A DNA stretch of 55,925 nt from positions 1 through 55,925 of the forward strand of contig JAKQCM010000455.1 in assembly GCA_029559155.1 (NCBI GenBank), written 5' to 3'. Of the stretch, positions 9,025 through 17,707 are shown piece after piece. The stretch's first letter is position 1; each line of letters begins with the position of its first letter. Both the position numbers and the translations under genes were made by a program. Source of the DNA: Chloroflexota bacterium. GTDB taxonomy: Bacteria > Chloroflexota > Anaerolineae > Promineifilales > Promineifilaceae. A model generated the notes under the pieces. It was given only the letters and a program-made list of their open reading frames with translations, made no database searches and was not told the DNA's origin.

Positions 9025-9064
9025 GTGATACGTGATGACCTCTGGACCACGCATCACGTATCAC
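9025..9064. repeat. 13-bp inverted repeat (GTGATACGTGATG)
   Basis: GTGATACGTGATG (9025-9037) and CATCACGTATCAC (9052-9064) are exact reverse complements with a 14-base loop. They lie just after the epimerase gene. The arms contain the GTGATACGTGAT type of simple repeat. A transcription-end or RNA-stability hairpin is possible. Confidence 0.6.
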
Positions 9065-9116
9065 AAACCATCCATTTGATCGTAACTAACCATGCAAAAC
9101 CAAGTTGGCGGTTTTC

Positions 9117-9150
9117 AGATTGGACCAATCTTTAAAGATTGGTCCAATCT
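9117..9150. repeat. 34-bp perfect palindrome, AGATTGGACC family
   Basis: AGATTGGACCAATCTTT (9117-9133) joins directly to its reverse complement AAAGATTGGTCCAATCT (9134-9150), giving a 17-bp arm with no loop. Each half is itself a smaller inverted repeat (AGATTGG/CCAATCT), so it can form a cruciform of nested hairpins. Located 42 bp before the glycosyltransferase start. Confidence 0.75.
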
Positions 9151-9191
9151 CGCCGAGTTAAAGATCAACGGTTACTAAGAACCTGGTAGAT

Positions 9192-10433
9192 ATGCCCATG
9201 AAAATCGCTTTTGTAAACCAGCCATTGGACATGCTGATCCCGCCGTACCAAAATTCCATTGGCATCTGGACCTATATGGTTGCCCCGCAGGCGGCAAAGT
9301 CTCAGGACGTTCTCGTTTATGGCAAACGCAACAACCTGCAAAAATCTTGGAACGGACAACAGAACGTCAGTTATCATTTTGTTCAACCGGTTATTCCCAA
9401 CAAGATCATGCTCAATCAACTGGGTAAACTGCGGCGCGACGATAAACTGCCCCTTTACGCTTCTCGCCTGTATTATGGCGATTATGCTTCCCAGATTGGC
9501 CTGAGTCTGAGAAAAGAAAAAGCCCAAGTTATTCACATCCACAACTTTACGCAGTTTGTGCCCATCATTCGCGCGTTGAACCCGAAGGCAAAGATTGTCT
9601 TACACATGAACTGTGAGTGGTTGAATCAGCTTGATTATGGCGTAATGGAGCAGCGGATCGAACAATCGGATTTGATTTTGGGATCGAGCAACTACATCGC
9701 GGAATTGGCGCGCCAACGCTACCCACATTACGCAGACCGCTGCAACACCATCTATAACGGGGTAGACACGGACATTTTTGCGCCTGAAGCAAACAATGGC
9801 GCAAACGCCGCAGCAAAGGAAAAGCGCCTGCTTTTTGTTGGCCGCGTTTCGCCAGAAAAAGGCGTTCATGATTTGATTGAAGCATTTTGCCTTGTCGCGG
9901 AAAAATACCCGGAGGCTGTTCTGGATATCGCAGGTCCCATTGGGGCGCTGCCAAGTGAATTTATTGTGGGGGTGAGCGATGATCCATTGGTAGCCGGATT
10001 GGCCAGGTTTTATCACGAAGATTATGGTGAAACCTTGCAAAAGATGGTGCCTGAACACCTGAAGAACCGGGTGAATTTCCTGGGCGGCATGGGACAGTCT
10101 GAACTGGTGAAACATTACCGGAACACGGCCGTTCTCGTGAACCCCTCTTACAGCGAATCCTTTGGCATGAGCCTGGTGGAAGCAATGGCCTGCGAAAAAC
10201 CGGTGGTGGCCACCCGCGCGGGCGGCATGGTAGAAATTGTTGGCGATGGGCGCGCCGGAAGGCTGGTAGATCGCGGCGATGTCCCGGCTTTGGCCGACGC
10301 CATTGTCGGGCTGCTGGCAGATGACGGCCTGCGTGCGCGCATGGGCCAGGCCGGCCGGCTGGACGTCATCGATCGTTTTAGTTGGCCACAGGTAGCCAAG
10401 CGTCTGATTGCTCATTACGAAGCGTTGTTTTAA
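9192..10433 (+). CDS. GT4-family glycosyltransferase
   Basis: Retaining GT-B glycosyltransferase that moves a sugar from a nucleotide donor onto the growing lipid-linked glycan at the cytoplasmic membrane face. In 413 residues, the C-terminal Rossmann domain begins with LLFVGRVSPEKG (about 213-224), and the donor-binding E-x7-E appears as Glu322/Glu330 in SESFGMSLVEAM. The N-terminal acceptor domain has no specific signature. Two ATGs (9192, 9198) are close together and either could be the start. The next gene begins 2 bases after the stop, implying co-translation with the PIG-L deacetylase. Confidence 0.9.
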   Translation: MPMKIAFVNQPLDMLIPPYQNSIGIWTYMVAPQAAKSQDVLVYGKRNNLQKSWNGQQNVSYHFVQPVIPNKIMLNQLGKLRRDDKLPLYASRLYYGDYASQIGLSLRKEKAQVIHIHNFTQFVPIIRALNPKAKIVLHMNCEWLNQLDYGVMEQRIEQSDLILGSSNYIAELARQRYPHYADRCNTIYNGVDTDIFAPEANNGANAAAKEKRLLFVGRVSPEKGVHDLIEAFCLVAEKYPEAVLDIAGPIGALPSEFIVGVSDDPLVAGLARFYHEDYGETLQKMVPEHLKNRVNFLGGMGQSELVKHYRNTAVLVNPSYSESFGMSLVEAMACEKPVVATRAGGMVEIVGDGRAGRLVDRGDVPALADAIVGLLADDGLRARMGQAGRLDVIDRFSWPQVAKRLIAHYEALF

Positions 10434-10435
10434 GC

Positions 10436-11266
10436 ATGGTTATGCGAGATTGGTTTCGTCACCGCTACCAGCAGGCGCTGGTAAATCGTCTAAGTTTGTT
10501 GGACACGGCCGTTTCCCATCACTCGGCCCTGGTTTTTGCCCCCCACGAAGACGATGAAACGCTGGGCTGCGGCGGCATGATCCTGAAAAAGCGCGCCGCC
10601 GGAGCAGACGTAGGCGTGGTGTTTATGACCGACGGCCGTCAATCCCACGCCCACCTCATCCCCACCGAACAACTCGTCGAACTGCGGCGGCAAGAAGCCA
10701 TTGCTGCCTGCCGCGAACTTGGCGTCGCGGAAGCGCAAGTCTCCTTTTTGGGGTTTACAGATGGGTATCTGAGCGAATCGATCGGCACGGCCGTTGCTCA
10801 GGTGCTGGACTGCCTGCGCCAAGCCCAACCTCAGGAGGTGTTCATTCCCTACTTCAAAGAGCCGCCGGCCGATCACCTTGCTACCAACCGCATTGTCCTG
10901 GCCGCGCTGGAAACATTTGGACAGCCGGTTACTGTCTACGAATACCCCGTCTGGTTCTGGCATCACTGGCCCTGGGTGAGCCTGAATCCCAGCACGCAGG
11001 GGGAAAGACGAGCCATCTTCAAAAACACCCTGCACACATTTTTCGGTGGGCGACTGTTCACCGACTTTAACTGCTTCCTGGACATTGCCGATGTTCGGGC
11101 GCAAAAGTGTACAGCCCTCGAAGCGCACAAAACGCAAATGACCAGCCTGATGCCCGAAAAAGGCTGGTTAACCTTGCATGACGTTGCCGACGGCGATTGG
11201 CTGGCCTGTTTTTTCATGAACCAGGAAATTTATCGCCGCTTCCAACTGCCACGCAGCCAATCTTAA
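10436..11266 (+). CDS. PIG-L/LmbE-family zinc N-deacetylase
   Basis: A 276-residue protein of the PIG-L (LmbE) family, zinc enzymes that remove N-acetyl groups from amino-sugar conjugates. The metal and catalytic motif PHEDDETLG (36-44) and a downstream histidine in PPADHLATN (His147), the likely third zinc ligand, are visible. Placed 2 bases behind a GT4 gene, the arrangement resembles pathways where a glycosyltransferase adds GlcNAc and a deacetylase exposes the amine; that pairing is inference. The start at 10436 is chosen over an in-frame ATG at 10382 that lies inside the preceding gene. Three ACGGCCGT octamers lie inside. Confidence 0.88.
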   Translation: MVMRDWFRHRYQQALVNRLSLLDTAVSHHSALVFAPHEDDETLGCGGMILKKRAAGADVGVVFMTDGRQSHAHLIPTEQLVELRRQEAIAACRELGVAEAQVSFLGFTDGYLSESIGTAVAQVLDCLRQAQPQEVFIPYFKEPPADHLATNRIVLAALETFGQPVTVYEYPVWFWHHWPWVSLNPSTQGERRAIFKNTLHTFFGGRLFTDFNCFLDIADVRAQKCTALEAHKTQMTSLMPEKGWLTLHDVADGDWLACFFMNQEIYRRFQLPRSQS

Positions 11267-11323
11267 ATTTTATACCCATAGCACCTCGTGACGGCCGTTA
11301 CATTTTTGGCCAGAGGTAGAGGA

Positions 11324-14300
11324 ATGACTCGAATGAAACTCAAGCGTGTCGCAATCTATTTGGTTGTGGCCTTGATAGTGGCAAGTGGATTGTTTCTATT
11401 GTGGCGACGGCCGACCATCGCCGGCATCCAACGGCGCATTGATAAAGTCATCAACGTGGCCGTTGCCTTCGCCAACCCGCCAAAAACCGACGCTTCCATC
11501 CAGATGGCCGGCGTCCCCTTCGACCTCACCATCATCGACGACAGCATTTCCGGTGACGTAAAGCTTGTCGGCGACATCGACGGCGACGGTTTCCCCGATC
11601 TCATCGTCGGCGGCAACCCGACTGAAAAATTAAACTGGTACCATTACCCCGACTGGCAAAAAACGGTTATCGCCACGCCCAACAACGAATTTACCACCGA
11701 CGGCCGTCTCGGCGATGTGAATGGCGACGGTTCCCTGGACATCGTCGTGCCGGATGGCGACGGCCCCGATAACCTGGTCTGGTTTCAGAACCCACGGCCG
11801 TCCGGCGATCCCGCCACAGACACCTGGGTGCGCCACACCATCGGCACAGTCGGCAGTTGGGGCAAAGACGTGCACGTTTCCGACTTCGACGACAACGGTT
11901 TGCTGGATGTGGCGACGCGGCGCGATACGGCCGTTATGGTCTTCTTTCAAATGGCTCCCGACGAATGGACCAACATGGAATTCACCAACGTCGATACCGG
12001 CCACGAAGGCATGACCAGCGGCGACGTCGACAGCGACGGCCACGTCGATCTGGTGGTTCATGGCCAATGGGTGCGCAATCCTGGCGGCGACCCTGCCCGC
12101 GACCCCGCCAACTGGACCCCCTACAACATCGGCCCGGCCGATCCCGACTTCAAAGCCCTGGTCGCCGACATCAACCAGGACGGACACATGGACGTGCTGT
12201 TCTCCAGCTCCGAAAACACAGCCAACGTCAACTGGTGGTCGGCCGATAACGGCGATCCCACCGGCTCCTGGACCAGACACACCATCCTGCCCATGATGGA
12301 GCGCACCCACACCCTCCAGGCCGCCGACATGAACCTGGACGGCAAAATGGACGTGGTGTTGGGGCAGATGCACACCTCGCAAGCCAACGAAATCATGGTC
12401 ATGATCAATCTGGACGGCCAGGGCACGTCCTGGGAAAAGCAGTTGGTCGATACCGGCGGCCTGCACAATGGCGTCGTGGCCGATATTGGCAACGACGGCG
12501 ATTACGACATCTTCGGGGCCAACTGGACCGGCAACCCGCCGGTGCGCCTGTGGGAAAACCGCCTGGACGCGGCCGGCTCGCTGGACCGCTGGACCTACAA
12601 GCAGGTAACGGACAAAAACGCGCAAACCTTTGGCCTGGGCTTTGGCGACGTGGACAGAGACGGGCAGCAAGATATTCTGGCCGGCCGTTACTGGTATCAC
12701 AACCCGGGCGGCGACATGTTGGGCGATTGGGCGCAGCACGAATTTCCCGCCGGTATGCATGCGTTGATGGCCCTGGACGTGGATGGCGACAATCAACCGG
12801 ACGTGATCGCTCAAAAAGAAGAATCCGGCCTGGCAGTGTATTGGTTGGAAGCCGCCGACGCCGCCGGAACGGATTGGACGGCCGTTAAAATCGGCGCCGT
12901 CGAATCAGCCAGCCATGAACTGGGCGCGCAGGGTTACCGCACGGCCGTATTGTCTGCCGGTTCCAAACCGGTAGTCGCCATCTCCAGCGGCAACGGCATT
13001 TACTACTTCTCCATCCCCGACAATCCGGCCGGCGGCGATTGGCCCAAAGTTCACGTCAGCAGCAACCCGTCGGACGAAGGCTTTGCTTTTGGCGACATCA
13101 ACGGCGACGGGCAGTTAGACATCGCCGGGACCACCGGCGATTCCAAGCGCGTGGAGTGGTATCTCAATCCGGGCGACGGCTCCGGTGAATGGACGGCTTA
13201 CCTGGTGGGTACCTTCGACGAGGCCCTGTACCCGGATCGTACGGAAATGGCGGATCTGAACGGCGACGGCCGTCTTGATGTCATCGTCACCGAGGAAAAC
13301 GGCGAAGACAGTGATGCCCAAACTTTCTGGTGGGAGCAGCCTGCCGACCCGGCCGGCGGCGAATGGACGCGTCACCTCATCACCACCCAGGCTACCACCA
13401 ACAGCCTGGACGTGGCCGACATGAACGGCGACGGCAGCGCCGACGTGATTTTGGCCGAACATCGCGGCAGCCTGAAGCTGGCGATCTGGGTCAATGACGG
13501 CCTGGGTAATTTCACTGAGCAGGTGGTGAGCACGGGCAAAGAAAGCCACCTGGGCGCGCAAACAGTAGACCTGGACGGCGATGGCGATCTGGATATCGTC
13601 AGCATTGCCTGGGATGCGCCGCAGTTCATTCACCTGTGGCGCAACGATGAACTGGGCCACACTGCGCCGAGTTCTGCCGTCCCGGCAGAGGTCGCGCCAG
13701 CCGCGCCCACCCCGGCGCCATCAGATACGACCCAATCGTCGATGCCTGCCGCCGGGCAAGGACCGGTGGCGCTGTATGCCTTTGATGAAGGCGCAGGCGA
13801 CACCGTCCACGACGTTTCCGGGTTTGGCGAGCCGCTTGATCTGGTCGCGGCGGATGAATCGGCGCTGAATTGGCTGCCATCTGGCGGCTTAACCATCGCC
13901 TCGCCGACCATTCTGGCTTCGTCGCAGCCGGCGCACAAGGTGATTAGTGCATTTAAGGCTGCCAACGCGCTGACCGTGGAAGCCTGGATCAAACCGGCCG
14001 CCGGCGACCAGGAAGGACCGGCGCGCATCGTCACCGTATCCGCCGATCCGTTTAACCGCAATCTGACGTTGGGCCAGGAATTTGGCGCTTACGACATGCG
14101 GCTGCGCACCACGCACACCTCTGAAAATGGCGTCCCGTCGCTGGCCACCCCCGATGGCCTGGCCACGCCTGACCTGGTTCACCTGCTCTACACGCGAGAC
14201 GCAGCCGGGCAGGCGACAATTTATCGCAATGGGGAAGTGGTCGCCCAGGATCAGGTTACCGGCAACCTTCTGACCTGGGATGATGGTTTCCGGCTGGCCT

Positions 14301-14674
14301 TAGCCAATGAACTGTCCCAAGATCGTCCCTGGTTGGGGGAGTATCATCGGGTAGCGTTTTTTGATCGGGCTTTGAGTGAAGCGGAGATTGCCAGCCGGTA
14401 TGAGGCTGGTCCGCGTGCGCCGGTGGCTGTGCCTGTGCCTGTGGTGGAAGGCGCGGCTGTTGCGCCGTTGAAACAAACGCCAACGGCCGTTTCCACACCT
14501 GCGCCCATGACCGAAGTGGAAAGTGTTCGGGAAACGGCCGTTACCCCTTCAGCCCTCGCCCCATCGCCATCCTCCAACCCGACAACGCCGTGGCTGCTCA
14601 TTTTCACCATTCTGGCGGCGCTGGTCATAGTTGTTCTGATGGCCCTGCGCCGCCAAAAGAGACCATTCAACTAA
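11324..14674 (+). CDS. Surface-anchored FG-GAP repeat protein with LamG domain
   Basis: A large (about 1116-residue) surface protein. An N-terminal hydrophobic helix (about 8-27) is followed by FG-GAP/VCBS repeats with DxDxDG calcium loops over roughly 60-770, nearly colinear with the protein encoded at 2528. Then come an Ala/Pro-rich linker, a LamG/concanavalin-like domain (about 800-1020) and a second low-complexity Pro/Thr linker. A C-terminal transmembrane helix is followed by a basic tail (RRQKR). Likely displayed on the cell, binding Ca2+ and perhaps glycans. The ATG at 11324 has AGAGG just upstream; a GTG at 11288 in frame is less likely, and ATG 11333 is possible. The gene carries several ACGGCCGT copies at the same repeat positions as its paralogue. 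Confidence 0.87.
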   Translation: MTRMKLKRVAIYLVVALIVASGLFLLWRRPTIAGIQRRIDKVINVAVAFANPPKTDASIQMAGVPFDLTIIDDSISGDVKLVGDIDGDGFPDLIVGGNPTEKLNWYHYPDWQKTVIATPNNEFTTDGRLGDVNGDGSLDIVVPDGDGPDNLVWFQNPRPSGDPATDTWVRHTIGTVGSWGKDVHVSDFDDNGLLDVATRRDTAVMVFFQMAPDEWTNMEFTNVDTGHEGMTSGDVDSDGHVDLVVHGQWVRNPGGDPARDPANWTPYNIGPADPDFKALVADINQDGHMDVLFSSSENTANVNWWSADNGDPTGSWTRHTILPMMERTHTLQAADMNLDGKMDVVLGQMHTSQANEIMVMINLDGQGTSWEKQLVDTGGLHNGVVADIGNDGDYDIFGANWTGNPPVRLWENRLDAAGSLDRWTYKQVTDKNAQTFGLGFGDVDRDGQQDILAGRYWYHNPGGDMLGDWAQHEFPAGMHALMALDVDGDNQPDVIAQKEESGLAVYWLEAADAAGTDWTAVKIGAVESASHELGAQGYRTAVLSAGSKPVVAISSGNGIYYFSIPDNPAGGDWPKVHVSSNPSDEGFAFGDINGDGQLDIAGTTGDSKRVEWYLNPGDGSGEWTAYLVGTFDEALYPDRTEMADLNGDGRLDVIVTEENGEDSDAQTFWWEQPADPAGGEWTRHLITTQATTNSLDVADMNGDGSADVILAEHRGSLKLAIWVNDGLGNFTEQVVSTGKESHLGAQTVDLDGDGDLDIVSIAWDAPQFIHLWRNDELGHTAPSSAVPAEVAPAAPTPAPSDTTQSSMPAAGQGPVALYAFDEGAGDTVHDVSGFGEPLDLVAADESALNWLPSGGLTIASPTILASSQPAHKVISAFKAANALTVEAWIKPAAGDQEGPARIVTVSADPFNRNLTLGQEFGAYDMRLRTTHTSENGVPSLATPDGLATPDLVHLLYTRDAAGQATIYRNGEVVAQDQVTGNLLTWDDGFRLALANELSQDRPWLGEYHRVAFFDRALSEAEIASRYEAGPRAPVAVPVPVVEGAAVAPLKQTPTAVSTPAPMTEVESVRETAVTPSALAPSPSSNPTTPWLLIFTILAALVIVVLMALRRQKRPFN

Positions 14675-14678
14675 CCCT

Positions 14679-16811
14679 ATGACGACCCAATCAGACCCAA
14701 ACAAAGTACCCGCACCGAATTTCACAGACACATTCGACCAGGATTTGCCTGCCGGTCAGGTGATCGGCCGGCTGAACCCGGCCGGCATTCGGCGCGGCGG
14801 CATCGACGTAGAGGGCGTGATCAGCAGCGATCACGGCGCGCTGCGCATGCAACCGCTGTTTCGGCCGGGGTGGGGGCGGGCCGGACTGGCCTACGGTCCT
14901 TATCGGCGTGAAAACGGGCTGGCTTTTGGCGTGCATATGCTCAACGGCCACAACACCAGCCAGGTTGGCGACCTGGCGCAAAGTTTTCCCAAGCGCATGT
15001 ATCGTTGGGCCGCCGGCAGCGGAACCCGCTCCGCGATTCCTCAGAGGCTGCTGGCCTGGGGTCTGAAAGGGCACAAACGCCAATCCTTGCAGCAGTTCCG
15101 CCGGTGGGCGTATTTAAACCGCCATTACCGGCACATCGAGAATGGCGTTTTGGATGAAAATTTGGCGGTGGGCTGGTTTCCGCGAGAAACGCCGGAGAAT
15201 CCGGCAACCTGCGGCAATGGCTTTGTGGTTCATGCCACCGGGGCGGAAAATGGCGAATTGTGGGCCCGGTCGGCGGGCGCGCCGCTGCCCGCGCTGCGCG
15301 GTTTGCAGAATGTGCCGATTTATTACGTGGTGGTTTTACGCGAGCGCGGCGCGGCTTATTACGCCGCCTCTTTGCCCGGAGCGCATGGCCTGGGCGATTT
15401 TCCGTTGATGCGGCCGTTGGCGATTGATGCGTTTGACGAGTCGCCGGAAGTGTATGCCGGCATTCACCAGAGTGTGTTGGGCCAGATAGGTTTTCGGGTG
15501 GATTCGCGAGTGTATGGCACGGCCGTGCAAAAATTGTCGGCCTGGGGCAGTTGGTACGGCACAGCCCACCTGGCCGACGCGTTAACGGGCGCGGGTCCGT
15601 TGGCCGGCTCGGCGGCGGAAACAGGCAGTTTGTGGCAAGTGTATCAGGGTGGTTTTGACCGGTCGCCGGCGGGGATTCGCGCCCTGGCGGCGGAAAATTT
15701 GGCCGTGCTCGCGGGAGATACGGCCGTGGGATTGGTTCATGCGGTGTTGGAGACGGCCGTTGCCGACCCTGGCATGGAGCTACTCTGGCGGTTTCAGGAC
15801 GAAGCCAACTATTGGAGCCTGGCTGTGACCGCCGGTTCTTGCCGCCTGCAGCTGCGGCAGGACGGCCGTGTGCTGGAAGTGGCGCGCGATGAGCAGCCGG
15901 GTTTGCTGGTAGGGCAGGCGAACGCGGTGCAAATTTTGGATGATGGGCAAACAATGGCCGCGTTTTTGAACGGCCGTTTGCTCTTCGAGAAACGAATCAC
16001 CGACGACAGGCTGCAAGAAGCGGCCGGCATTGGCGTGCATGCCGACGGGCAGGCGGCAGGCACGCTGCGTCATCTGGAAGCGCACCAGCGCGCTGTGCCG
16101 ATTCCGGCTGAGTTGCAGTTTAAGCCGCCGTGGTCGTTGGGGGAAACGGCCGTGGTCGCTGCCGACACATTCCCCGGACCGGCGGAAACCCTGGCCGGTC
16201 ATCAAACCACGACCGGCGCAAAAACCTGGGCCAAAAGTTTTGGCTTGGGTCACATCTATCTACAGGAAGAAGGCGCCAAAGTAAAAGCCAGCGCCGCCAG
16301 CCCCAATCCGGGCCGGACGCTGTATACCATCCCCTGGGACGACCCGACCTTTGCCGAACTGGAGGTGGAAATTACGCCGCCCGGTACCAGGCGCGGCGAA
16401 TGGGAATTTGGCCGTGGCGGGTTGGTTTTTTGGCAAGACGCTGACAATCAACTGATCGTCAACACCTGGCTAGACGATTTTTATGATGGCACATCGATTT
16501 CTTCTTTCTTTCATTTGCGCGGATTTGAAGAAATTTATGACGCGGTGTGGACCAACGTGGGCCGCCGCGTGCAGTGGGGCGTGCCTTATCGGCTGCGGGC
16601 GGCTTTTGATGGGAACTGTTACATTATTTATGTCAATAACGAGCCGGTATTGGTACGCGCCATCACCGACGTTTACCCCCAATTTGACCGGTTGAACATC
16701 CGCAGGGTGGGTCTGGCGGCCAACTGGGAATGGGGCAACGACACCGGCAGTCTGTTTAAGCAGTTTGTCGCGCGACAAAGGACAGGGAACGATGACCACA
16801 GAACAAAATAA
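14679..16811 (+). CDS. Large protein of unknown function with jelly-roll-like segments
   Basis: A 710-residue protein that I do not recognise. It has no signal peptide or transmembrane helix. Two stretches resemble concanavalin-like/jelly-roll domains: about 365-465 (WRFQDEANYWSL and similar, with alternating strands) and about 490-700 (aromatic strands such as LVFWQDADNQLIVNTWLDD). The first ~330 residues contain repeated Trp/Tyr/Arg-rich blocks without a known motif. It starts 4 bases after the FG-GAP/LamG gene and its last 20 bases overlap the FkbM methyltransferase gene, so it is part of that operon and may handle or sense a glycan product. Rich in ACGGCCGT octamers. Could be an uncharacterised carbohydrate-binding or -modifying protein. 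Confidence 0.7.
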   Translation: MTTQSDPNKVPAPNFTDTFDQDLPAGQVIGRLNPAGIRRGGIDVEGVISSDHGALRMQPLFRPGWGRAGLAYGPYRRENGLAFGVHMLNGHNTSQVGDLAQSFPKRMYRWAAGSGTRSAIPQRLLAWGLKGHKRQSLQQFRRWAYLNRHYRHIENGVLDENLAVGWFPRETPENPATCGNGFVVHATGAENGELWARSAGAPLPALRGLQNVPIYYVVVLRERGAAYYAASLPGAHGLGDFPLMRPLAIDAFDESPEVYAGIHQSVLGQIGFRVDSRVYGTAVQKLSAWGSWYGTAHLADALTGAGPLAGSAAETGSLWQVYQGGFDRSPAGIRALAAENLAVLAGDTAVGLVHAVLETAVADPGMELLWRFQDEANYWSLAVTAGSCRLQLRQDGRVLEVARDEQPGLLVGQANAVQILDDGQTMAAFLNGRLLFEKRITDDRLQEAAGIGVHADGQAAGTLRHLEAHQRAVPIPAELQFKPPWSLGETAVVAADTFPGPAETLAGHQTTTGAKTWAKSFGLGHIYLQEEGAKVKASAASPNPGRTLYTIPWDDPTFAELEVEITPPGTRRGEWEFGRGGLVFWQDADNQLIVNTWLDDFYDGTSISSFFHLRGFEEIYDAVWTNVGRRVQWGVPYRLRAAFDGNCYIIYVNNEPVLVRAITDVYPQFDRLNIRRVGLAANWEWGNDTGSLFKQFVARQRTGNDDHRTK

Positions 16812-17607
16812 AGCGAGCGAGGCGGCAAGTAAGGGATGGTTGGGCGTGAAGATAGATGGGTTTGTCGGCGGATTACGCCGCCGCTGGCTGCGCAACCGCG
16901 ATGTGACGATTGGTGAGGGGGTGGCGAAGGGCTTGCGCTTTAACGCGGCTGTCTCGAACCCGGAATACAGCCTGGGCAGTAATGAGCGTCCGGTTCAGGC
17001 GGCGTTTGCGCAGCACCTGCATGAAGGCGACGTGTTGTACGACATTGGGGCTAACGTGGGGTTCTTTACGCTGATTGGCGCGAAATTGGTCGGACCCGGC
17101 GGGCAGGTGCATGCGTTTGAGCCTGTGCCGGAGAATGCAACGGCCGTGCGGCACAACTGCGAGATGAATGGGATGAAGCAGGTGGTGGTATGGGAAACGG
17201 CCGTGTCCGATCAATGCGGTACAGGCGAACTGCAATTAGCCGAATACTCTGGCGGCGCATCCCTTTCCGTAACGACCGCTCCGCCGGACTTCAAAGGCAT
17301 CCTCAAAGTAGAACTTACCACTATTGACACATTGGTCAGCAGCCAAAAACTCCCCCTGCCAGCCATGGTCAAAGTCGATGTGGAGGGAGCCGAAATCAAC
17401 GTGTTTCAAGGCATGGCGGCCACCATTCAGGCCCACAAGCCCATCATCATCTTCGAAATTGACGATGGCGACCCTGAAGCCTTTGAGAAAAAGCGGCAGA
17501 TATGCACCGATTTTTTGCAGAAATTCGGCTATCAGATCGAACTTTTGCCGGATTCTTACCCCCATGCCGGGTGGATGGTGGAAAACTATCTTGCGCTGCC
17601 CACATGA
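16792..17607 (+). CDS. FkbM-family SAM-dependent methyltransferase
   Basis: A 271-residue class I methyltransferase of the FkbM family, which typically O-methylates sugar or polyketide hydroxyls. The SAM motif DIGANVGFF (84-92), the acidic Glu110 in HAFEP (108-111) and the later family block VKVDVEGAE are visible. The ATG at 16792 has an AGGG at suitable distance and overlaps the upstream gene by 20 bases; an alternative ATG lies at 16765. In this context it probably methylates a sugar of the exported polysaccharide. It ends the operon: the following gap contains a strong promoter. Confidence 0.88.
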   Translation: MTTEQNKASEAASKGWLGVKIDGFVGGLRRRWLRNRDVTIGEGVAKGLRFNAAVSNPEYSLGSNERPVQAAFAQHLHEGDVLYDIGANVGFFTLIGAKLVGPGGQVHAFEPVPENATAVRHNCEMNGMKQVVVWETAVSDQCGTGELQLAEYSGGASLSVTTAPPDFKGILKVELTTIDTLVSSQKLPLPAMVKVDVEGAEINVFQGMAATIQAHKPIIIFEIDDGDPEAFEKKRQICTDFLQKFGYQIELLPDSYPHAGWMVENYLALPT

Positions 17608-17647
17608 GGATTTCTTAATGTTTAGCCTGTAAAGACAAGACTCCCAA

Positions 17648-17676
17648 TTGACGATAACACCCCCTGCCACTATAGT
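17648..17676 (+). promoter_or_regulatory. Sigma-70-type promoter of the exported jelly-roll protein gene
   Basis: TTGACG (17648-17653) and TATAGT (17671-17676) lie 17 bases apart, about 30 bp before the ATG at 17708. This gives a short leader and marks the start of a new transcript. Confidence 0.65.
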
Positions 17677-17707
17677 GCTGAGCAAATTAGTGCAAAGGTA
17701 GGGTGTT

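Noticed and set aside
11630..12814. 394-codon open frame on the minus strand
   Set aside because: It is a shadow of the FG-GAP gene: repeats with strong base bias on the plus strand leave a long open antisense frame. No ribosome site and no recognisable domain.
14941..15954. 337-codon open frame on the minus strand
   Set aside because: Shadow of the 710-residue gene; Pro/Arg-rich composition typical of wrong-frame translation in GC-rich DNA.
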